DNA from: an uncultured bacterium
GTDB taxonomy: Bacteria; Bacillota; Limnochordia; DTU080; JAAYLA01
Assembly: GCA_937983075.1 (NCBI GenBank)
Contig: CALKAQ010000075.1
Span: forward strand, 1 to 31,168
Direction: 5' to 3'
Length of the DNA stretch: 31,168 bases
Shown: piece after piece, positions 1 through 8,880 of the stretch
How positions within the stretch are numbered: position 1 is the first letter of the stretch
Layout of the letters: each line of letters opens with the position of its first letter
Position numbers and translations under genes: made by a program
Notes under the pieces: model-generated
Database searches by the model: none
Told to the model about the DNA's origin: nothing
What the model saw: only the letters and a program-made list of their open reading frames with translations

Positions 1-683
1 CCGAACGATTTCGCCATGCCGCGCTGAGCCGCAGGCTGGCTGCAAGCGTTGCGCCTGCCGCCAAATCGGAGCGGCAACGGAGTGATGAAATCGCAGAGAC
101 ACTCCGCGGTCCGGCTTGGCTGCAGGAAGAACAAGAAGTTCCGACGGCGGTGGCGCGCGGCACGGCAACGCACCTGCTTTTGGACCGCCTGGATTTGAGC
201 ATGCCGGAGCCGATAACGGAGCAGACGGTACAACGCGTGTTGGAGCGTTTGGTCGCAGATTATGTCTTAACCGAAGCCGAGGCCAATGCTGTCGATCGTC
301 TGGCGATTGTCGAATTCTTCCAGTCGTCCGTAGGGAAACGAATGAGGAGTGCGGCCGCTCGGGGAAGCCTATGGCGGGAATGGTCGTTTTCGCTCGCCAT
401 GACCATCGACGAGCTGTCCGACCTTTGGGGGGGAGAGGCGCCTGCCCAAGGGGAAAAGATGGTGGTGCAAGGGACCATCGACGCACTGTGGCAAGAACCT
501 GACGGGCGGTTTTGCTTGGTTGACTACAAGACGGACCAAACGCATGGCGTTTCGGATCTCCTGAAACGCTATCGCCCACAAGTTGAATTGTATGTGCGCG
601 CCGTGGAAGCAATTGTAGGGAAATCAGCGGAAGGTTACCTGGTGCTTCTCGATAAACGCCAAGTTATACCGATTCTTGCTTAA
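1..683 (+). CDS. addA: ATP-dependent helicase/nuclease subunit A, C-terminal part
   Basis: The reading frame is open from base 3 to the TAA at 681-683, so only the last ~226 residues are in the window. AddA is the helicase-nuclease subunit of AddAB, which processes double-strand DNA ends for RecA-dependent repair in Bacillota (the RecBCD counterpart). What is visible is the RecB-like nuclease domain. It has an ARGTATH motif near its start (family pattern RGTxxH), then QGTIDALW, then VDYKTD, which supplies the metal-binding Asp and the catalytic Asp/Lys of the D...DYK signature. QVELY follows, matching the QxxxY motif. The protein ends about 50 residues later, as AddA proteins usually do. addB would be expected upstream, outside the window. 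Family identity is secure. The start lies outside the window. Confidence 0.9.
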   Translation, partial: ERFRHAALSRRLAASVAPAAKSERQRSDEIAETLRGPAWLQEEQEVPTAVARGTATHLLLDRLDLSMPEPITEQTVQRVLERLVADYVLTEAEANAVDRLAIVEFFQSSVGKRMRSAAARGSLWREWSFSLAMTIDELSDLWGGEAPAQGEKMVVQGTIDALWQEPDGRFCLVDYKTDQTHGVSDLLKRYRPQVELYVRAVEAIVGKSAEGYLVLLDKRQVIPILA

Positions 684-857
684 ATTTTGTGCAGTCCTTG
701 GCCAGTCTGGAGCCGATTGACAAAATGAACGAAGGTTACCGCTTTCTTGGCGCAATTTAGGTATGACAATTTCGCGATTCTACTATAAGATAGGGATGGA
801 CCCGGTTTCGTCCGAAGGGCGAGGGACTGCCTGGCCCGACTTTGTGCTTGCGTTCAC

Positions 858-886
858 TTTACAAAACTCCGGTAGAGTGGTAAGAT
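858..886 (+). promoter_or_regulatory. sigma-A-type promoter of the nuo operon
   Basis: TTTACA at 858-863, a 17-base spacer and TAAGAT at 881-886 give a good sigma-A promoter. The predicted transcript start near 893 is about 80 bases before nuoA. A weaker alternative (ATGACA at 763-768, 17 bases, TAAGAT at 786-791) lies upstream. The rest of the 684-972 gap shows no convincing terminator for addA. Confidence 0.6.
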
Positions 887-972
887 GAATCGCACTTTGG
901 CCGTCGTTCGTCGTGCCCCCTGCGGCGAATGGTGCCACACAACTTTCACCGGAGAAGACGGGAGGCAACAAC

Positions 973-1329
973 GTGCACCCTTACGTGCCCCTACTGATTT
1001 ACGTGATAGTGGCACTGGCAGTGCCGGTACTTATTTCTGTCATCGTATCCATACTTGGGCGAGTCGATTCGCCGCCGGACAGCGCCAAGTATCTCCCATA
1101 CGAAAGCGGCTATCAAACCGAACCGCTTGTCGGGCGCTTTCCGGTTAAGTTTTATCTGATCGCCATGCTCTTCGTCATTTTTGACGTCGAGGCGGTTGCC
1201 TTCTATCCGTGGGCGGTGACGCTGCGCGAACTGGGAGCATGGGCTTTCTACGTTATGATTCCCTTCTTGCTCGTTTTTATCATCGGGGATCTATACGTGT
1301 GGAAGAAGGGGGGATTCGAATGGAAATGA
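973..1329 (+). CDS. nuoA: NADH-quinone oxidoreductase subunit A (NuoA)
   Basis: Small membrane subunit of respiratory complex I, at the junction of the hydrophilic and membrane arms, close to the quinone site. The protein is 118 residues, normal for NuoA. It has three hydrophobic helices, a loop with the family-typical YESGYQ sequence, and the FDVEAVAFYPW stretch in the second helix that carries the conserved acidic residues. The start is taken as GTG 973 because GGGAGG at 960-965 sits at a normal distance; a longer in-frame ATG at 913 has no such site and would add a non-family tail. First gene of the nuo operon. Its 3' end overlaps nuoB by 10 bases, implying translational coupling. Confidence 0.93.
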   Translation: MHPYVPLLIYVIVALAVPVLISVIVSILGRVDSPPDSAKYLPYESGYQTEPLVGRFPVKFYLIAMLFVIFDVEAVAFYPWAVTLRELGAWAFYVMIPFLLVFIIGDLYVWKKGGFEWK

Positions 1330-1805
1330 GCAACGGGCAGTTTTTCACGACGACGATCGACAAGTTTGTCCGCTGGGCGCAAAAATCGTCGCTTTGGCCG
1401 CTTACCTTCGGTCTGGCATGTTGTGCCATTGAGATGATGAATTTGCCCGCACCGCGATACGACTCGTCTCGTTTCGGGGCCGAGGTGTTCCGCGCGTCGC
1501 CGCGGCATGCGGACTTGCTCATTGTTTCCGGCCGTCTTTCAAATAAAATGGTGCCTGTCGTCGAGCAGATTTACGAGCAGATGGCGCAGCCGAAGTGGGT
1601 CATGGCGATGGGGGCGTGTGCATCCAGCGGGGGGATTTTCGACAATTACGCCATCGTGCAAGGCGTTGACGAAGTCATTCCGGTCGATATTTACATTCCG
1701 GGATGCCCTCCGACGCCTGACGCCGTGCTCGATGCGGTTTTGAAGCTTCAAAAAAGCATCGCGTCCGGACGTACGAAGATGGGCGGTGTAGCAAAACATG
1801 CCTGA
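1320..1805 (+). CDS. nuoB: NADH-quinone oxidoreductase subunit B (NuoB)
   Basis: Carries the terminal 4Fe-4S cluster N2, which passes electrons to the quinone. The expected ligands are visible: adjacent Cys34-Cys35 in the ACCAIEMM motif, Cys100 in GACASSGG and Cys129 in IPGCPPTP. At 161 residues it is normal length. Start ATG 1320 follows a G-rich stretch (AAGGGGGG) at good distance; ATG 1326, two codons later, is possible. It overlaps nuoA by 10 bases and nuoC by 8. Identity is certain from motif order and neighbours. Confidence 0.96.
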   Translation: MEMSNGQFFTTTIDKFVRWAQKSSLWPLTFGLACCAIEMMNLPAPRYDSSRFGAEVFRASPRHADLLIVSGRLSNKMVPVVEQIYEQMAQPKWVMAMGACASSGGIFDNYAIVQGVDEVIPVDIYIPGCPPTPDAVLDAVLKLQKSIASGRTKMGGVAKHA

Positions 1806-2331
1806 TGCTCTGGTTGAACGTTTGGTTGAGGCGTTTCCGGGTGTCGTTGAACCGTTGGAGACTCCATTCGACATCCCACAAGTGCGCGTAAACGATCCTG
1901 CGCCGCTGGTTGAAATTTGCCGGTGGCTGAAAGACGACGGCTTCAACATGCTCATCGATATTGGCGGCGTCGACTATTTGCCGCGTCCCAATCGATTTGA
2001 AGTCGTCTATCATTTGCTCGACATGTCGGCGCTTCGCCGCTTGCGCCTGCGTGTCATTCCGAACGAAGAAAAGCCGGAAGTTCCGTCGGTCGGGGAAGTT
2101 TGGCCGTCTGCACTCGCTCCGGAACGCGAAGTTTACGACTTGTTCGGCATTACATTCACGGGCCACCCCGATTTGCGGCGTATCATGCTGCCGGACAACT
2201 GGCGCGGTCATCCGCTGCGCAAGGACTACCCGCTGCAGGGTCCGCGTTTCAACGAAGAAAAGAAGTTCCCGTCGCAGCAGGCTCGCTTCCGTGCGCCGAA
2301 GCTGCCTGGAACATTGGAACCTGGAAAGTAG
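1798..2331 (+). CDS. nuoC: NADH-quinone oxidoreductase subunit C (NuoC)
   Basis: Peripheral-arm subunit (30 kDa family) that packs against NuoD and NuoB. The protein is 177 residues. The family signature is plain: a region containing EREVYDLFGI, followed by GHPDLRRIMLPD and WRGHPLRKDYPL. nuoC and nuoD are separate here, as in most bacteria, and not fused as in E. coli. ATG 1798 overlaps the end of nuoB by 8 bases. The C-terminal ~25 residues (EEKKFPSQQARFRAPKLPG) form a variable tail. Confidence 0.95.
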   Translation: MPDALVERLVEAFPGVVEPLETPFDIPQVRVNDPAPLVEICRWLKDDGFNMLIDIGGVDYLPRPNRFEVVYHLLDMSALRRLRLRVIPNEEKPEVPSVGEVWPSALAPEREVYDLFGITFTGHPDLRRIMLPDNWRGHPLRKDYPLQGPRFNEEKKFPSQQARFRAPKLPGTLEPGK

Positions 2332-2339
2332 GGATTCCT

Positions 2340-3566
2340 TTGTCTACCGGTGATCCAAAAGGTCTTAGAATCGAAGATTTCGATCTCATCGAGCAACAAG
2401 AAGGCGACCGGATGATTCTTTCGGTCGGGCCACACCATCCGAGCACACACGGGGTATTGCGGCTTGTGCTCGAGTTGGAAGGCGAAACGATTCGTGCTTG
2501 TAAACCCGAGATCGGCTTTCTCCATACAGGCATTGAAAAAAATGCTGAGGCTTTGACGTGGCAGCAAGCGATCACGGTCATCGACCGCATGGATTATTTG
2601 TCGCCGCTGTCCAACAACCTCGGCTATGTCCTCGCGGTGGAAAAACTGCTCGGCGTCGAAGTGCCGGAACGCGCTCGCGTCATTCGCCTTCTCATGGTGG
2701 AGCTTCAGCGTCTCGCGAGCCATTTGGCCTGGCTGGGTACAACCGCCCTCGACATTGGTGCCCAAAGCGTGTTCTTTTACGCCATGGATATGCGCGAATC
2801 GATTCTCGACCTGTTTGAAGAGGCATCCGGGGCGCGGATGAACCCGATTTACATTCGCATCGGCGGATTGGCGAACGACATTCCGGAAGGCTTTGAAAAC
2901 CAGGTTAAAGAGTTTCTCGACTTGTTTCCCAAACGCTATAAGGAACTGCGGGACATCCTCGATGCCAACCCCATTTTCCTCGACCGCATCAAGCGGGTCG
3001 GCATGATTTCCAAAGAAGATGCCATCGCTTGGGGTTTGACGGGGCCGAATCTGCGAGCGACCGGTGTGGATTACGATGTTCGCAAAGCCTTCCCGTATCT
3101 CGATTACGAGACGTATGACTTTGAGGTTCCGGTCGGTGCCAACGGCGACACGTACGACCGCTACATCGTGCGCATGGAAGAGTTGTGGCAATCGTATCGG
3201 CTCTGCTGCCAAGCGCTTGAACGGTTGCCGGACGGGCCGTGGCGCATTGAAGACCGGAAAATTGTCACGCCGCCGAAACACGAAATCCGGGAAAGCATGG
3301 AGCAGTTGATTCACCACTTCAAGCTCGTGTCGTATGGGTTCGATGTGCCGGCGGGCGAAGTGTATCAAGCCGTGGAAAGCCCACGCGGTGAAATCGGTTT
3401 CTATGTTGTTTCTGACGGCAAGAACAAGCCGTTCCGGGTCAGGGTGCGTCCGCCTTCTTTCTATAACGTCATGGCGCTGCCGAAGTTGTTGGAAGATTGC
3501 TTGATCGCTGACATGGTGTCCGTAATCGCCACTGTGGACCCGGTGTTTGGGGAGGTCGACCGATGA
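2340..3566 (+). CDS. nuoD: NADH-quinone oxidoreductase subunit D (NuoD)
   Basis: 49-kDa subunit of complex I; with NuoB it forms the quinone-reduction site. The protein is 408 residues, normal for a stand-alone NuoD. Key motifs include VGPHHPSTHGV (quinone-site His), GFLHTGIEKN, and the C-terminal VIATVDPVFGEVDR. TTG 2340 is chosen because it lies 8 bases after the nuoC stop with a weak GTAGGGA site. An in-frame ATG at 2412 would start right at the quinone-site motif and seems too short. The 3' end overlaps nuoE by 4 bases (ATGA). Confidence 0.95.
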   Translation: MSTGDPKGLRIEDFDLIEQQEGDRMILSVGPHHPSTHGVLRLVLELEGETIRACKPEIGFLHTGIEKNAEALTWQQAITVIDRMDYLSPLSNNLGYVLAVEKLLGVEVPERARVIRLLMVELQRLASHLAWLGTTALDIGAQSVFFYAMDMRESILDLFEEASGARMNPIYIRIGGLANDIPEGFENQVKEFLDLFPKRYKELRDILDANPIFLDRIKRVGMISKEDAIAWGLTGPNLRATGVDYDVRKAFPYLDYETYDFEVPVGANGDTYDRYIVRMEELWQSYRLCCQALERLPDGPWRIEDRKIVTPPKHEIRESMEQLIHHFKLVSYGFDVPAGEVYQAVESPRGEIGFYVVSDGKNKPFRVRVRPPSFYNVMALPKLLEDCLIADMVSVIATVDPVFGEVDR

Positions 3567-4180
3567 GCGCAAAGGCGACTGTCGAGTGGGTGACCAAGCG
3601 GGCCGACGAAATTGAAAAGATTTTGGCCCGCTACCCGCAAAAGAAATCTGCTATCATGCCGCTTTTGTATTTGGCTCAAGAAGAGCGGGGCTACATTGCT
3701 GATGAAGATCTTGAAGCCATCGGCGAAATCGTCGGTGTCACCAAGGCGTACGCCGAATCGGTCGTGTCCTTCTACAGCTTGTACCATCGGAAGCCGGTAG
3801 GTAAGTATGTCATCACGGTGTGCAGCAATATTACGTGCGGATTGTTCGGCGCTGCCGACTTGGTGAAATATCTCGAGCAAAAGCTCGGCATCAAGGTGGG
3901 TGAGACCACCGAAGACGGACTCATCACGTTGTTGACGACGGGCGAATGCATCGCCGCTTGCGATGCTGCACCGGCGATCCAGGTGAATCTCGAATACTGC
4001 AACTCCGTGACACCGGAACGGGCCGATGCCATCATCGCGGCCATCCGGGAAGGCAAGACTCCGGAACAAATTGCCGATGAATTCGGTGGGTGTTCGTTGC
4101 GGCCGACGGCCGGCTTTGTCAGAAAAGCTCCGGCGGTGAATGAGTCCGAGCCCAAAGAAACCGAACAAGCTGATGGCTGA
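3563..4180 (+). CDS. nuoE: NADH-quinone oxidoreductase subunit E (NuoE)
   Basis: 24-kDa thioredoxin-fold subunit of the NADH dehydrogenase module, holding the off-pathway 2Fe-2S cluster N1a. Ligands are visible as Cys-x4-Cys in VCSNITCG and Cys-x3-Cys in GECIAACD. The N-terminal helical part (SAIMPLLYLAQEERGYI) is typical. At 205 residues it is longer than average because of a charged C-terminal tail of ~35 residues ending in NESEPKETEQADG, whose role is unknown. Overlaps nuoD by 4 bases. Its presence with nuoF and nuoG shows a complete NADH-oxidising module, which many Bacillus-group nuo operons lack. Confidence 0.95.
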   Translation: MSAKATVEWVTKRADEIEKILARYPQKKSAIMPLLYLAQEERGYIADEDLEAIGEIVGVTKAYAESVVSFYSLYHRKPVGKYVITVCSNITCGLFGAADLVKYLEQKLGIKVGETTEDGLITLLTTGECIAACDAAPAIQVNLEYCNSVTPERADAIIAAIREGKTPEQIADEFGGCSLRPTAGFVRKAPAVNESEPKETEQADG

Positions 4181-4196
4181 TGGGGGAGGGCCGAAC

Positions 4197-5486
4197 ATGG
4201 GTTTTGAACCGGTTTTGACCAAGGGAATCGGCAGCGTTGATCTTGTCGACATCGAAAACTATGAGAGTTTGGGTGGCTACCAGGCGCTCCGGAAGGCCTT
4301 GAAGCAAATGACGCCTGAGGAAGTTCATCAGGAAGTGAAGGATTCCGGCCTCCGTGGCCGCGGCGGTGCCGGTTTCCCTACAGGAGTCAAGTGGGGCTTT
4401 TTGCCGGACGACGGTCGCCCGCGCTATTTGTGCTGCAATGCGGATGAAAGTGAACCGGCCACGTTCAATAACCGGCTTCTCATCGAGTACAATCCGCATT
4501 TGCTCATCGAGGGCATTTTGATTTCGGCTTATGCGATCAAAAGCACGCAATCGTTCATTTATTTGCGCGGTGAGTTCAAGCGCGGCTACGATATCCTGAT
4601 GCGTGCCATTGAACAGGCACGAGCCAAGGGATATCTCGGGAAGAACATCCTTGGCACCGATTTCAGCCAGGAGATTACGGTGCACCGAGCAGCAGGCGCT
4701 TATATTTGCGGGGAAGAAACCGGCTTGCTTTCTTCGCTCGAAGGCGGTCGGGGCGAGCCACGGCTGAAGCCGCCGTTCCCTGCCGTATCCGGGCTGTACG
4801 GCATGCCGACGATTGTCAACAACGTCGAAACGCTGGCCAACGTTCCGCCGATCATCGAGCGCGGAGCCTCCTGGTATCGGACGTTGGGCACCGAAAAGAG
4901 CCCGGGAACGAAAATCTACTCCGTCAGCGGCATGGTCGAACGTCCGGGCAACTATGAGCTGCCGCTCGGTGTCACCATGCGGGAGATTTTGGAGCTTGCC
5001 GGCGGCGTTCGCAATGGCCGCAAGCTGAAAGCTTTTCAGCCGGGCGGTGCTTCGGCGCCGATTTTGCTGCCGGAACATTTGGATGTCCCGCTTGATTTCG
5101 AATCAGCCGCCGAGGCCGGATCGATGTTGGGTACGGCCGGCGTGGTGGTGTTTGACGAAACCGTCTGCTTGATCAAGACGGCGAAGTACTATGCAGACTT
5201 TTTCGCGCACGAGTCGTGCGGCCAGTGCACCCCGTGTCGCGAAGGAACGGCTTGGATCAAGCGGATCATCGACCGCTTTGAAGCCGGTCAAGGCACGAAG
5301 CAGGATCTGGAGATTCTTGCCGGACTCAAGCGAACGATGCAAGGTGCGACCATCTGTCTGCTGGCAGATGCAGCAACCTTCTTTGTTCTTTCGGTGCTCG
5401 AACACTTCCCCGAGGAATTCGAAGCACACATGAACGGCAAGGGTTGTCCGATGGATCTGCCGGTTGAGGAGGTGCAAACGGCGTGA
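4197..5486 (+). CDS. nuoF: NADH-quinone oxidoreductase subunit F (NuoF)
   Basis: 51-kDa subunit that binds NADH and FMN and holds 4Fe-4S cluster N3. Visible motifs: GLRGRGGAGFPTG for FMN/NADH, GAYICGEETGLL for nucleotide binding, and ESCGQCTPCREGT plus a later Cys in GATICLLAD for the N3 cluster. ATG 4197 is chosen because GGAGGG at 4185-4190 is 6 bases upstream. It gives 429 residues, normal for NuoF, and starts 16 bases after nuoE. Upstream in-frame ATGs at 4140 and 4173 lie within or next to nuoE and lack comparable sites. The 3' end overlaps nuoG by 4 bases. Confidence 0.96.
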   Translation: MGFEPVLTKGIGSVDLVDIENYESLGGYQALRKALKQMTPEEVHQEVKDSGLRGRGGAGFPTGVKWGFLPDDGRPRYLCCNADESEPATFNNRLLIEYNPHLLIEGILISAYAIKSTQSFIYLRGEFKRGYDILMRAIEQARAKGYLGKNILGTDFSQEITVHRAAGAYICGEETGLLSSLEGGRGEPRLKPPFPAVSGLYGMPTIVNNVETLANVPPIIERGASWYRTLGTEKSPGTKIYSVSGMVERPGNYELPLGVTMREILELAGGVRNGRKLKAFQPGGASAPILLPEHLDVPLDFESAAEAGSMLGTAGVVVFDETVCLIKTAKYYADFFAHESCGQCTPCREGTAWIKRIIDRFEAGQGTKQDLEILAGLKRTMQGATICLLADAATFFVLSVLEHFPEEFEAHMNGKGCPMDLPVEEVQTA

Positions 5487-7867
5487 GCGAAAAAAACGTC
5501 CAGATTACCATTAACGGGACCCGCGTGGAAGTCCCCGACGGGATGCTGCTCGTCGAGGCGGCCAAAACGGCTGGTGTTGACATCCCGGTTTTCTGCTACC
5601 ATCCGAAGCTCGAACCGGTTGGCGTCTGCCGCATGTGCATGGTAGAGGTTGAAGGCATGCGGAAGCCTGTGACCGCTTGCACACTCCGAGTGACCGATGG
5701 CATGGTGGTGCGGACCGACACGGAGACGGTCAAGACGCTGCATAAGGGTGTTCTTGAGTTCTTGCTGCTGAACCACCCGCTCGATTGTCCGGTTTGCGAC
5801 AAGGGAGGAGAGTGCCCGCTGCAGGACCAGACGTACACGTATGGTCCGACGGTGAGCCGCTCCCTGGATCCGAAGCAGCGCAAGGCGAAGGCCGTCGACT
5901 TGGGGAACTTCATCGTACTTGACCAAGAACGCTGCATTTTGTGCCGTCGTTGCACGCGGTTCGACAACGAGATTTCGCAAGAGAACAACCTGATCGTGGG
6001 CGAAAGAGCGCACGATGCGGTGATTACCACCGCGAAAGGCGAGCGGTTCGACTCCTACTACTCGGGCAACACCATCGAACTGTGCCCGGTTGGAGCCCTG
6101 ACGAGCGACTTGTTCCGCTTCAAGGCACGTCCTTGGGACCTGGCCAAGGTGCCTTCGGTCTGCAACGGCTGCTCCGTCGGCTGCAACATCCGTTTGGACT
6201 ATCGCTTCGGCGAATTGGTGCGCGTCATGTCGCGTGAAAACCCGGCGACCGATGGCGGCTGGCTTTGTGATCGCGGTCGCTTTAACTACAAATACGTGAA
6301 CGGCGAAAACCGGATCAAGGAACCGCTCGTTCGCCGCGATGGCAAACTGGTGCCGGTTGAATGGCGGCAGGCTTTGGAAGAAGTCGCGGAAAAGGCCCGC
6401 GAAATCATGGCGGAAAAGGGCGGCGGCGCGATCGGCGTCATCGGGGGCGGCCGCTTGACCAACGAAGAGGCGTATTTGCTTCAGAAGCTGGCACGGGTTG
6501 GCTTCCAGACCAACAATGTCGACTATCGCGTCGGCAAGCAAGTGATCGCGTCGTATGGCAAGTACGCCGGTCGCCAAACGGATCTCGACGATGCCGACGG
6601 CGTGCTGATCGTCGATACGTTGGTCGCTGAACGGGCGCCTGTTCTCGATCTGCGCATCCGCAAGGCGGGACGCCGCAACGCTCGCGTCGTCGATGTGGGG
6701 ACGGCGTTCGGTTGGTATCGCTACGAGACCAAGCGCTTTCCGGCGCTGCCGGGCGAAGTCGCCGAGGTCTTGGCAAGCGAGGAAGTGTTCACCGAGCTCA
6801 AAGACTGCCGCAAGGTCGTCGCTGTATGGGGCGGTCACGACGCTCAAACCGGAGAAGCGGTCGCGGCACTCCTGGACCGTTTGAAGAAGGCTGGTGCGTC
6901 CGTCCATTTGTTGATTCTCGGGGAGCAGAACAACAGCCGCGGCGCCGAATACGCAGGCGTTTTGCCGCAGCTGTTGCCGGGCGGCAAAGTCGCAGCCGAT
7001 CAAAACGCCCGCCAGCAAGTGGAGAAGGCATGGGGCAAGAAACTGCCTGCAAACGAAGGCATGGATACGGGCGCCATGCTCAAGGCCGCAGCCGCCGGCA
7101 AGCTCGAAATGCTCGTCCTCGTTGGCGCAAACATTATGCAGACGTATCCTGACACCGAGCTTGTCAGCGAAGCGCTGAAGCGGACGCCGTATGTGGTCGC
7201 CGTCGATCTGTTTGAAACGGAGACGGCAAGCTGCGCTGATGTTTTGTTGCCGGCTGCCGGATACCCGGCGAAAACGGGTTCGTATACCTCGTTGGACGGT
7301 CTGGTGCAAAGCGTGGACCGCGCTCAAGATACCGAGTTCGACACGTGGACCGACGGTCAGATCATCGTCGGTCTGGGCGAAATGCTCGGTGTCGAGCTTC
7401 TCCCCGCCCGCGGTCTCAACGCGGAAATGGCAGCACTCGGCATGGAACTCGGTAAAGACGGCACGTTGCCCGGTTTGGACAGCAAAGCGGTGGCGGAGGT
7501 CCTTCGCTCGGCTCGACGCCGATCCGTCGTACCCGGAGACGGTCTCGTGCTCGTCCCGGTGGAAAGGCTGTTTGCCGGCGGAGGCACTTCGTACTTCGAC
7601 TCCGAAATCGCACATGCACGTCCCAAGCACGAAGGGTACATCCATCCGGAAGATGCGGCGGCGTTGCAGCTCAAGGATGGGGACTCCGTGACACTCGAGG
7701 GGGTTGCACAACGCATCACGGTTCAAGTGCGTCTCCAGGAGCGGGTAGTCCGAGGCACATTGCAAGTTCCCGTTGGTTTGCCCGACCTGCCTGTATACCG
7801 TTTGCAGCGCGGTGAGGAGTACACTCGGGTGACGCTGCACCGCCAGGTAATGGAGGAGGTCGGTTAG
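5483..7867 (+). CDS. nuoG: NADH-quinone oxidoreductase subunit G (NuoG)
   Basis: 75-kDa subunit that wires electrons from NuoF towards NuoI. Domains in order: 2Fe-2S ferredoxin domain with Cys38, Cys49, Cys52 and Cys66; a His/Cys 4Fe-4S site with His98, Cys102, Cys105 and Cys111; a CxxCxxC 4Fe-4S segment (CILCRRC) with a later CPVGAL; then the extra N7 cluster site CNGCSVGC plus a distal Cys in GGWLCDRG. From about residue 220 to the end is a molybdopterin-oxidoreductase-like domain, which in complex I has no cofactor. The N7 site is found only in some bacteria. Start GTG 5483 overlaps nuoF by 4 bases, with GAGGAGGTG just upstream. 794 residues. Confidence 0.96.
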   Translation: MSEKNVQITINGTRVEVPDGMLLVEAAKTAGVDIPVFCYHPKLEPVGVCRMCMVEVEGMRKPVTACTLRVTDGMVVRTDTETVKTLHKGVLEFLLLNHPLDCPVCDKGGECPLQDQTYTYGPTVSRSLDPKQRKAKAVDLGNFIVLDQERCILCRRCTRFDNEISQENNLIVGERAHDAVITTAKGERFDSYYSGNTIELCPVGALTSDLFRFKARPWDLAKVPSVCNGCSVGCNIRLDYRFGELVRVMSRENPATDGGWLCDRGRFNYKYVNGENRIKEPLVRRDGKLVPVEWRQALEEVAEKAREIMAEKGGGAIGVIGGGRLTNEEAYLLQKLARVGFQTNNVDYRVGKQVIASYGKYAGRQTDLDDADGVLIVDTLVAERAPVLDLRIRKAGRRNARVVDVGTAFGWYRYETKRFPALPGEVAEVLASEEVFTELKDCRKVVAVWGGHDAQTGEAVAALLDRLKKAGASVHLLILGEQNNSRGAEYAGVLPQLLPGGKVAADQNARQQVEKAWGKKLPANEGMDTGAMLKAAAAGKLEMLVLVGANIMQTYPDTELVSEALKRTPYVVAVDLFETETASCADVLLPAAGYPAKTGSYTSLDGLVQSVDRAQDTEFDTWTDGQIIVGLGEMLGVELLPARGLNAEMAALGMELGKDGTLPGLDSKAVAEVLRSARRRSVVPGDGLVLVPVERLFAGGGTSYFDSEIAHARPKHEGYIHPEDAAALQLKDGDSVTLEGVAQRITVQVRLQERVVRGTLQVPVGLPDLPVYRLQRGEEYTRVTLHRQVMEEVG

Positions 7868-7868
7868 G

Positions 7869-8858
7869 ATGGATATGGGTTCCATCTTGGGGATTCTCAT
7901 CCGGTCCGTCGTGCTCGTTGTCGGTTTGCTGACGGTATTCGCGTATTTGATGCTGTTCGAACGCAAGTTCCGCGGCTGGTTTCAAATGCGCGTGGGTCCC
8001 AACCGCACCGGGCCCTGGGGGCTTCTGCAGCCCATTGCTGACGCGGTCAAGATGATCATGAAAGAGGATATTATTCCTCGCGACGCCGATCGACCGATTT
8101 ACAAACTGGCGCCGATCATCAGCTTGTTCGTTGCCTTGGCGGCTTTCGCCGTGGTGCCGATCGGACCGGACATCCAAATCGGGTCGATGGTGATTCCGCT
8201 TCAAATCGCGAATCCGAATGCTGGACTCCTTGTCGTCTTGGCGTTCATGTCTCTGGCGGTCTACGGCGTGACGTTGGGCGGCTGGGCTTCGCAGAGCAAG
8301 TATGCGCTGCTCGGCGCTCTCCGCTCGACGGCGCAGATGATCAGCTATGAGCTCTCCATGGGGATGAGCGTTGTCGGTGTCATCATTTTGGCGGGCTCGT
8401 TTCAGCTGCCCGAAATCGTCGCCCGACAGGCTGAATCGGTTCCGTTCATTTTGCTGCAGCCGATCGGTTTCATTCTGTTCTTTATCAGCGCCATCGCCGA
8501 GGTGGCCCGTGTACCGTTTGACCTGCCGGAAGCGGAAACCGAGCTCGTTGCCGGTTACCATACCGACTACTCGGGCATGCGGTTCGCAATGTACTCGATT
8601 GCCGAGTACGTCAACATGATCACCGTTTCATCGCTCATTACCTTGTTGTATTTGGGCGGCTGGAACGGACCGGCATTCTTGCCGCCGGTGGCATGGTTTG
8701 CTCTTAAGGTAGCGGTATTGATCTTCATCTTCTACTGGATTGCGGCCACGCTGCCTCGTATACGGTATGACCGGCTGATGGACTTCGGCTGGAAAGTCAT
8801 GCTGCCGATTGCGTTTCTCAATTTGGTAGCTACAGCCGCCTGGATCGCGTTCACATGA
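7869..8858 (+). CDS. nuoH: NADH-quinone oxidoreductase subunit H (NuoH)
   Basis: Membrane subunit that forms much of the quinone chamber and links it to the proton path. At 329 residues with about eight hydrophobic helices it is normal. Diagnostic motifs are QMRVGPNRTGPWGLLQPIAD near residue 40 and a charged loop containing AEVARVPFDLPEAETELV. Starts one base after the nuoG stop; GGAGGT lies upstream inside nuoG. Confidence 0.96.
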   Translation: MDMGSILGILIRSVVLVVGLLTVFAYLMLFERKFRGWFQMRVGPNRTGPWGLLQPIADAVKMIMKEDIIPRDADRPIYKLAPIISLFVALAAFAVVPIGPDIQIGSMVIPLQIANPNAGLLVVLAFMSLAVYGVTLGGWASQSKYALLGALRSTAQMISYELSMGMSVVGVIILAGSFQLPEIVARQAESVPFILLQPIGFILFFISAIAEVARVPFDLPEAETELVAGYHTDYSGMRFAMYSIAEYVNMITVSSLITLLYLGGWNGPAFLPPVAWFALKVAVLIFIFYWIAATLPRIRYDRLMDFGWKVMLPIAFLNLVATAAWIAFT

Positions 8859-8880
8859 CGAGCAAGGGGGCGAGCGTCAC

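Noticed and set aside
2226..3572. 448-residue - strand frame opposite nuoD, and a similar 422-residue one at 10921-12189 opposite nuoL
   Set aside because: Both are antisense shadows of certain genes, with His/Arg/Gln-rich low-complexity products and no ribosome site logic.
4140..4196. Longer NuoF start at ATG 4140
   Set aside because: It overlaps nuoE and adds a non-family tail; GGAGGG lies 6 bases before ATG 4197.
5288..7966. 892-residue open frame on the - strand opposite nuoG
   Set aside because: It mirrors nuoG in the codon-biased antisense frame; the product has no recognisable domain, and nuoG is certain.
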